Assembly (NCBI GenBank): GCA_014607495.2
Contig: CP053157.1
Span: forward strand, 10,106,001-10,170,000
DNA: 64,000 bases
From: Carposina sasakii
Lineage: Eukaryota > Arthropoda > Insecta > Lepidoptera > Carposinidae
Direction of reading: 5' to 3'
Position 1 is the stretch's first letter, and each line of letters opens with the position of its first letter. Position numbers and translations under genes: made by a program. Of the stretch, positions 1 through 9,800 are shown one piece after another. A model generated the notes under the pieces. It made no database searches. It had not been told where the DNA came from and saw only the letters and a program-made list of their open reading frames with translations.

Positions 1-1769
1 GGGGTACGTAAACCGACGGACGGAAGACAAGATGGTTGCCATTCATTCCAAGTGGTAACTTTTTAGATATGCAGTACTTACCTAAATAATATGTACCTAT
101 TTTAGCATAAGTGTCGTAAAATTAGTTTTATTAAGAAAGACCGCACTAGGCGGATAAACCCAAAGGGTTTTTGCTATCTAGTGTCTAAGTTTATTTAAAA
201 CGAAATGTAACATACTTTACTCAAATAAAAAAAAAAAAAAATTATTTATTTAGTAAAGTACATAATATTCTCATTTGCCTTATTTAAGAATATTGTGTAC
301 TTTTATTTTAATTATTTGTAACGCTGTTGGTTTTTCTTAATAAATAAATAAAAAGAAATAAATACACTTGAAAATAATCCGTTGAGTTATTCAATCACGG
401 AGAATAGTGGTAGAAGTATTTACTCATACATAAAGAATTAATTTCATGGTTTTATTTTATAAAGTATTGCTTTGTTTAAATGAGTTACAAGGTTAAATCT
501 TTTGAGTAATAAAGGAAACAACTAAACCAACAAATGTAAAACACACGTGTATAAAAAATGTTTAGCATGCCTGTTTTCTTACAGGCTTAGGTACCTTCAT
601 GGTACAATATTCTAATTACAACTTCGTTCGATTTCGTTCACTATGCCCGGTATACTTACCTGAGGCTAAATCAAATAGTTGACTTGGCTCCAGTTCAAAA
701 TTTCAGCTCGAGCCTTTACTAGATTCTATTCACTTTAACAAAACTCGAGAAAAATCTAACACCTTAGATCAATGTACTTAACCTTACACTGTGAACTACA
801 GCAAATGCATAGGAAGCAAATTAACAATTACCGTTCATTAACCTTACCGCGGTTGCCTTTACCTCTTTAAGGCAACAATATATTTGTAAACAAAACTGTT
901 TTGCTAGCTCATGCTTCCGATGTTACGCAGTTGTATAGTAAATATCCATTGTGTACTAATGTTTGACTGAAGGGTAATATCAATCAATATATAGCACTTC
1001 TATTATAAGACTGTATTAACTAAAATTTGGGTCAATTTGAGATATGTAATTCATTCAAGTAATAGGCAACTTACGTAAGTTACGGGCTAAATATGAGAAA
1101 AAAATTCGGGCTCGCTCGGCTCGCGCATGTTTTCTACCTAAAACTTAAGCAGATTTTCACTTTATTCGTAAACTCCTCAAATTCTTTGAATGAAAAAAAG
1201 GAAAGGAAAAGTCAAAATCCTAAATAAAGTAAAGTTTTTTACCCAAATGTCCAGCCAAGCAGGCTTGGTGTTTCCAGCTTTTAGGTTTTTCAACCTGGCA
1301 ACCCTAGATATGTATAAGTATGCAAACGATCATGAAGCGCTTTTACATAGTCCTCGACCCGATGCTGGCACTCACATTGTCATGTGCGGCCCTTGGTCAT
1401 TAAAGTGTGACGACCGCTGCTCTATATGATTCAGTCATCGTTGTGTTGTGACCCCTTGTATTATTATCAATATATGTATGTATATCAATAAGTTGGTTTT
1501 AAATTTTGATATTGATATGAAAAACACATTGTTCTGATCTACTCTCTACCTTACTAATTCAAAATGACTTTAGGACTTTATATTGAAAATTCTTTAAAAT
1601 ACATAACAATATAATATAAGCCTACTAAATATTTAAGGCAACAATTTTTCTTCAACCACACTTTGTATTTTGCATCTTTTAATAAAAGATACTGAGTTAG
1701 GTTATGATGAAACCACGATCTACCAAATCTTATATGCCATAAAAAACACCTAAGAAGTAACAATTTCAG
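1..1769. other. TEX2 intron or upstream flank
   Basis: This stretch lies left of the first TEX2 exon I recognise and is probably intron, because the reading frame at 1770 is already open behind a splice acceptor. It is AT-rich, with short A and T runs (for example near 228-241). I see no exon with acceptable splice sites. An open frame at 1190-1429 has no recognisable features and is probably chance. I see no clear repeat family here. Confidence 0.5.
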
Positions 1770-1891
1770 GAGAAGGAAGCGGACATCGAAACCACAATGG
1801 AGGGCGAGTGGAGCCTCCACGTGCGGGAGTCGACGGACAAGCACTCGCACCTGTATCTCTTCGGCAGGACCGGCCGGGAGAAACACGAGTG
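1770..1891 (+). CDS. TEX2: TEX2 exon 1 in window
   Basis: The exon follows the acceptor caatttcag and ends at the donor gtgaga. It opens in phase 0 and ends with two bases of a Trp codon. It encodes part of the PH-type region, with the motif HLYLFGRTGREKHEW. Confidence 0.88.
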
Positions 1892-4800
1892 GTGAGAACT
1901 GACATTATTGTTCTGTCCTTCGTTTCAGGTACATCATCATCTTCCTGCCTAATAATGGGATAAGCCAAGGATTTTTGGCGTTTTTTTGCACTGTCTTCCC
2001 GACTCCTCTCCTCCTAAGCATGGCTAACAAAAGTAGTGTGTACATTATATGCAGAATCCCAACCTCTTAGGGGATAATGGGCGAAAATGTGACTATATGT
2101 ATAAATCTTTCTAATGTCACCCAGTATGTAGCTGTAACTCTATTGATGTACTTACATTTTCGGTAATTTTCTACAGGTTCCGTAGACTAAACTCAGCTAT
2201 AGATGACGCGAACGGCACACAATCGCCCGACACGTCGCTGGCGGAAGAAAAGATTACCAATAGCGGCTCGGCTGATAGCAAGGAAAGCGTCGAACTTGCA
2301 GTTTATAAAGTTGCTGATAAAGAAACCGTCGCATTTACTAAACCTTTGGTGAGATGTCTAAAATAAAAACAGCGATATATGCAGTAGGCTTACCGCGTTG
2401 TGTTTATTACGTCATTTGATATAGATTGTAAACCATTGCTCGTTATTGGTGTAAACAGTTGAAAGGTTCCTAATTAATATAATTAAGATACCTAAGGTAA
2501 TTTTCTCTTCAGCTCTATAAGTCTTCGAAATCAACAGTACTACTATGGTTATGTAACCATAGTCAGGCATGCCTACTTTATACAACGTGTACAAAAGAAT
2601 CAGTAATACATTAGGAGTTAGGATCCTATAGAATAGACCTAGATGGATGGGTTATCTTGAAACCATTACTAGGCTTTCAAATGTTCAAGGGGTTGGGAGT
2701 AAAACGTAGTTTAAGTTTTATTCAATATTTTTCTACATATTTCAGCCGAAACCAAGTGATTCCCCTTCCGAAAGTATAACGGCCCCGATAACGCCGATTC
2801 CTGTGTTACCCGGCTTTACGTCGTACGAGAAGACTTTCTGGCCGTACTTACTCAAGATTATACAGGTGAGAATAGAAGCTCAAATACATGTGACAATCGT
2901 AACGGTCATCGAATGACATTAGGACTGAATACATTACTTGTTTTCTATTAAGGAAGTAGAAATGGTACTTATAACTGAGGAATTGACGTCAATCAAAGAC
3001 AAATTAATAGAATGAGTTGACAAAGTTCAGCGCCGTAGAGAAAAAGTGTTTTGGCATAATTTGCGCCATTTGTAGTACGAAATGTTTTAGGTATCCAACC
3101 AGTTTTTATTTTATTTTATTTACTAAAAACATACCCACTGCAACAGAGTCACGAACGGCAAAAAATGACCACCGAAGCGGCGGTCATGTGTGAGATTGAG
3201 CCCACTCCGCAAGACAAGTTTAAAACTAAGAAGAAAAGGAAGAGAGATGTTGGTTTATGATTTGTAATGTAACGTAATAAAAAAATTGTAGGTAACAAAT
3301 TAGAAACTAGATTAAGAATTTTATTAGTATATTCTGTATTTATTGCGGAAAAACACAACGCACAGTGTTCCGAAAAATGGACATTTCTGCTGATCCCGTA
3401 CATCTGGTAGTTCGACGAGAGAAACAAGTCGCTAGAACAAATTGCCTATGAATTGTTGACAGTTTCCGAGATAAAAAAATTTAAGTAGCCAGTTTTTGGG
3501 GGGTATTAGTTTTTAACAGGCACCTAGGTATTGATATATGAAATCGCAAATATCTCCAGTTATCCACGCGGTACGGTGTTGATTTTTTTTCTGTATATAG
3601 ACATAATAATGAGTAATTATTAGTGTAAAAAAAACGTGCTGAAATTGTGCACTTTTCTTTTTAAAAAATACATACATTCATATAACACATACAATCAGAC
3701 CTTTATCCCTTACGGGGTAGGCAGAGCACCAAGGGCCGAAGGATTTCACCACATGGTGCTACTTGTGACCAATTTTGAGGGTATAGTTGAGATGTACAAC
3801 TTAAAAATATTAATTAAAATTAGATTTCTTTCAAATTTCTTTAAATTACATTATTGTAATTTAGCTTGAAATACGCGAAATATGATGAAATATTATGAGA
3901 TAAATAAATTTTGTGTCAAACTTTATTAATAAAAGTACAATACAATTTTTTTTCATTTATCGACCCCCCAAAACTGGCTACTTTAATATTTTTTTCCCGG
4001 AAACTATCGACAATTGGTAGTTTGTGAACTACGTCGATATACGGGATCAACTAAAAATGTCTATTTTTCGGGGTTTTCGGAACACCGTTGCACAGTGTTA
4101 TTTAGATTGCAGACATGAGGATTTTAACGCGTATTTATAAGATCCAGGTTAGTTTGATTGTTAGAGTAAGTAAAGTAATTAAAACATTTTAAATCTTATT
4201 CTTTATTGTACTGCATTTGGTACAAGTATTTATTACATTGTTTTCATTAGAATTCAAAACAACGGAAAACATGGCGACAACTGCCAACCCTAAGGCAGCT
4301 GTTAATAATCTAGATTATGAAGAATGAATTTAATAACAGGCGAAAACCATTAATGCTAGGCCAAAAACACGCCCCCCTGCGAATGCCGCATGCTTCCGGC
4401 GGAAGTGACGTGGGTCAACACGGTGTTGGCGCGAATCATGTATGACGTCATGCGGGACCCGCTCACTATCGCTAGGGTGCAAGACCGGATACAAAGGAAA
4501 CTCAACACTATGAAGGTAAGGTGCCCTTTCTGACAGGAGAATGTAAGCAAATAACAATTCGTGACGTCACTGACTAATGTTCGAAATCCGGCATTGATAA
4601 ACACATACTTTTATATTTATCTGTGTAAAAGATACAGAAGATAAGACATTTAGTCCGGTGCTGATGCAGGGTTTCGTTAGAATACATCAGCTGCATCTCC
4701 TTCCATGCATGTGGTCTAAGGAACTCGTGTAATCTTTCAAGCGACAAGCTAGCAACATCACTGATCGTCATCTGTCACCGCTATGCTAATGTGGCTGCGG

Positions 4801-6671
4801 TAGGTCCTGTATGATCCCACAGTTCTGGCTACCCCGTTCCGGAAACATAACCGTATGTAACCACCAGCACTTGTATGATGAATTTGGTGAGAGCGAGATG
4901 TCTCACTTTTAAACGTCAAATCTACAGAGCTAAGTAACAACTAGACAAGGCAAGTGTTTCTACTTGGTGTGTACGAGTAAAAAGGGATTGCTAACCACTT
5001 CTATCAGCCCTAATTCATTCAGTCCTGGCTTGAGAACGAGTGTCTATTCTAATTGTTTACTATTTATTCTATTTTTGACGTGAAACGTCTTTAAAATCGC
5101 GCCGACACATACGGGTACCAGGTTTAAAAACTGGACCGTAACGAAAAGGTCTATATCATCGTACCTTAATAATTAAAAAACTATTGGTCTTAGAAACAAA
5201 AATGTGGTGTAAATATTTCACTTATATAGTCAGCTCGCTGTTATGACATTGAGTTCGTGTCGGGGTCAAGCGGGGGGGCGGGGGAGGGATACTGCGATAA
5301 CTGTGCGAAACCGGCGCTCGCGCTTGTTTCTATTCAGTGTAACTCGTGACTCCGACTTTATAGCGTGGTGATTCTTTCGTGTGTTTGTCAAGTTTATTTG
5401 AACCGATTGATTTATACAAAAATAAGTGTAATTTGGACAGTATTTATATCTATACTAATATTATAAAGCTTAAGAGTTTGTTTGTTTGTTTGTTTGAACG
5501 CGCTAATCTCAGGAACTACTGGTCTGATTTGAAAAATTCTTTCAGTGTTAGATAGCCCATTTACCAAGGAAGGCTACAGTCTATACAACAACCTGCCCGG
5601 CTTCGCACGGGTACAACGCCCCCTCACGCGGACGAAGTCGTGGGCGGCTGCTATTTAAAATAACCAGAAAGTGACAATAAATATATAAACATTTGCTATG
5701 TATTTTATGTTTCTATTACGTACCTGTTCTTTTTTTATTAAAATACTTAAAACAGCGTCCATCTTGTTTTCATTTCAATCTTTTACTTTAAAAGCGATTC
5801 GCTAACATAGACGTTTCACGTTAAAACCAACGGCCGTGTGCCCCGACACAGCCCCACCCGCTTTTTACATGCAAAGTACACACACTTAGTTTATCTAGTT
5901 ATTAATAGCTCTGTGAGTTTGTCGTTTACAAGTGAGACATCTCGCTCTCACCAAATTCATCATACGGGTGCTGCTATCTTCTAATCCATGTCGTGTAGCC
6001 GTATGTGTATGTAGGTGTTTATGTTTGTGATGGCCGCAGCTGCCGTCGTTCATGTCGCCGCTGGTAGTGACGGAGCTGTCGCTGGCAGGCTCGTGTCCGC
6101 TGGTGGAGCGTGTGGCGGCGCCCGCGTGGGACGCGCGCGGCGTGTGGCTGGACGCCGACCTGCGCTACGAGGGCGGCGCCTACATCGCGCTGCTCACGCA
6201 GATCAACCTGCTCAAGCTCAAGGAGAAGAGTGAGTGCCGTCGATCTGTCTAACCAGTGGGCCTGTGACTGATTTTGAAACTGTCATTTTTTGCATGGAGA
6301 ATTTTCATACAAAAATAGTGTGCCGCGCAGCGGGGGTGAAGTATGGGACGAGGGGAGCATTGAACATTGTACCCCTGCCCATTTACATAAAAACCACCTT
6401 GTAGTGACTAGCAAACTACTTGCTCATTATCAATATGGTTCAAGATTGTTTTACTAATGCATTTACTCATCACTAGATGGCAATATTATACTACGTTTAC
6501 GGCTCTAGTGTCTTTGTAATTTTAATACGGTTACATTTCGGAGCACAAGCGTATGGTTACAGCTACTGCGTTACCCCTATCATGAGGTCGTGCCCTCACG
6601 ATTGCCACATTACTCACTTCATGTCCCACCTCCTCTTTTATACCTTCTTCATGACTATGAATTATATACAT

Positions 6672-6722
<51 letters not shown>

Positions 6723-6729
6723 GAAACCA

Positions 6730-6809
<80 letters not shown>

Positions 6810-9800
6810 AAAATCCACAGCGCTTAAAATAGTACAGAGTTTAGCATTCTACTCGTATCATCATAACATACTGCCATTTATTTTTCATTTTATATAATAA
6901 CTAGCAGCCGCCCACGACTTCGTCCGCGTGAGGGGGCGTTGTACCCGTGCGAAGCCGGGCAGGTTGTTGTATAGACTGTAGCCTTCCTTGGTAAATGGGC
7001 TATCTAACACTGAAAGAATTTTTCAAATCAGACCAGTAGTTCCTGAGATTAGCGCGTTCAAACAAACAAACAAACAAACTCTTCAGCTTTATAATATTAG
7101 TATAGATAAATACATACATTGCTGTGACACTGAGATCAACCTTCTCAAACTCAAGAAGAGTGAGTGCTGTTCTGTTGGCCCAGTTATTAGATACACAGGT
7201 TTTTACAAGGACCAGATATGTGCAACTGCGATGAAAGATACTGCTTTCTCTTACTACGATCATCTATGTGAATCATCAGTGAGAATGCGATGAAAAACTT
7301 TGTTTTCTATGGTCATCTAATAACTATGCTAAAATCCATTTATTCTTTGGCTAGATGTCCACGGGTCGTTAGAAGAGGACCTACTGTCGAGCAGCGAGAA
7401 CTTTGCCGAGACGCCGCGAGATCGAGACCCTAGTTTCATAGTTACGGATGCTTTCGGAGAAACCTTACTTAGGGTAAGTACTATTGCTAATTATTCTAGA
7501 ATCTAGATATTCTTTATTCTGTACACGAACCTATATGACTTTACACAGTTTTTCATGCACACAAGTAAAGTTACAATAGTGTCATAAGCCACTTGTTGTA
7601 CATACATACAATGACGCCTTCATCTCTTACGGGGTAGGCAGTTAATATGTAATTTAAAAATTGCTATATCTCTGAAGAGTTTCATGCGGGCGAAATGATT
7701 CTTTCGCGAAGGTTTATATTATTGTTTAATCTTTCAGTATAATTATTGTCTTCACTAGAATACCATCAGCTGGATCTCCTTCCTATACGTGTCGTAAAGG
7801 TTGACTAAGGAACACTTATAATCTCTCAGGCGATAAGCTAGCAACTTGTCACTGATCATTAACATCTCTCCGCTATGCTAACTTGAATTGTAAGAATATA
7901 GCCTATAATATTGTAAGAATATAATATCTACTAGTGAACGCCCGCGACTCCGTCCGCGTGGACTACAGAAAAACCAAAATGTCGAAATTGTCCGGGATAA
8001 AAATATTTTCCATGGATAAAAAGTAGCCTATATGTTAAGTGGGACCTGTCAGAATATATTACTGAAAACTGCATCGAAATCGGTTCAGCCGTTTCTGAGA
8101 TTAGCGTGCACAAACGCACAAACAGACAAATATTTAAAAAATCATTATTTTGGGTACTATTGCATTGATAAAGTTTTCCTATAATATTTTTTCTTGTATA
8201 TCTTCCAGGTACAGACAGCGATTAGTTAATTTTTTTAAATGGAATAGATGATTTATTTTTAAAAAATCGTTAAATAGCCTATTTGTGTTAAACATGTTTA
8301 GAAGCGCAAGCCGGCTATCTACGACTCGGACGTGGAAGACTCTGCAGAGTCCAGTTCGGACGACGACACGCCGTCCGTGCAGCCTGTGGACAGCCACGAA
8401 GCGGTGTACGGAGGGGAAAGTACCACGTGAGTATAAATAAAATAATAAGTAAATATTCACACACTTCACAACACATTAACTTAGTCCCACATTAAGATCC
8501 ATAAGGTCTTGTGTCGTGGGTACTAAGCAACGGTATATAAATACATAGATAAGTATAGAAACATCCATGACTCGGAAACAAACATTAATATTCATCATAT
8601 CAATGTTTGCACCTACCGGCATTCGAACCCAGGACCTATGGCGTCGCAGGCAGGGTCACTACCTACTACACCAATCGGCCGTCAAAGTATCATCATCCGC
8701 TAAGTACACTGCGGAATTAGGCCTCTCGCAACAACTTCCACTGCGACCGGCCCCCTTACTACCTAATTTGCAATAGTAAAGCCGAAGCGGCGCGATAGCG
8801 AAAATTGTACAATATTCGCGTTGAAATGTCAAAATTCAATTTGAAATTCATTTTACGTAATACGAATTTGACAAGCGATCAGCGAATTTGGTATAATTAC
8901 CGCTATCTCTTTGCTTTTGCTAGTTAGGTAATAAGGGGGCCGTTGTAAGTGGCCTGCATACAGTACTACTACATAGGTAGTACCCGCTGTCCTGATTAGG
9001 TCGTCCGTCCTTCTTAAGGTGGGTTCCCACGGTGCGTGATATTGCGGACGGACGCGCACCAGCCCGCACCACGGATCGTGGGAAACAGAGCGTCCGTGGT
9101 AATACAGACGCGTCCGTGGTGCGCGTCCGTCCGCGAAATCACGCACCGTGGGAACCCACCTATACGGTAGCCTCCCCACGCTGCGCTTACCGGTGTGGTA
9201 TCCACTCTAGAACTTTTCGGCTCTATCAGTCACGCTTTTTCGAGCTATGTGCCACTTTAGCTTGCTGGACCGTTAAGCTATGAGCTCGGTAACCTTTGTT
9301 GTATAGATCTCCACACCTCCACGTAAGTACCTACTGTAGTGTGCTATCTGTAACAGATGGCGTCGGTATAATTTGAAGAATGCATGCATAACAAGTCCGT
9401 GTACTATCAAACATTCTGTGACTACCTATTTATCATATTTTGCCCTTGGTATTTTGTAGGCGATGGGCTGACCACCTGCACCCGTATGATGAATTTGGTG
9501 AGAGCGAGATGTCTCACTTTTAAACGTCAAATTCACAGAGCTATTAATAACTAGATAAACTAAGTGTATGTACTTTGCATGTAAAAAATAGACTTAGAAT
9601 TAGAATAGACACTCGTTCTCGAGCCAGGACTGAATGAATTAAGGCTGATAGAAATGGTTTGCAATCCCTTTTTACACACCAAGTAGAAACACTTGCCTTG
9701 TCTAGTTATTACTTAGCTCTGTGGATTTGACGTTTAAAAGTGAGACATCTTGCTCTCATCATACGGGTGCTGTTACTACTAACCGAACTTGTACACTTCA

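Noticed and set aside
6477..6827. Open frames rich in Phe (+) or Lys (-)
   Set aside because: They are created by the T48 and T75 homopolymers and have no other features.
8610..8684. tRNA gene on the minus strand
   Set aside because: It has B-box-like sequence, but it is part of a repeated SINE with degenerate arms.
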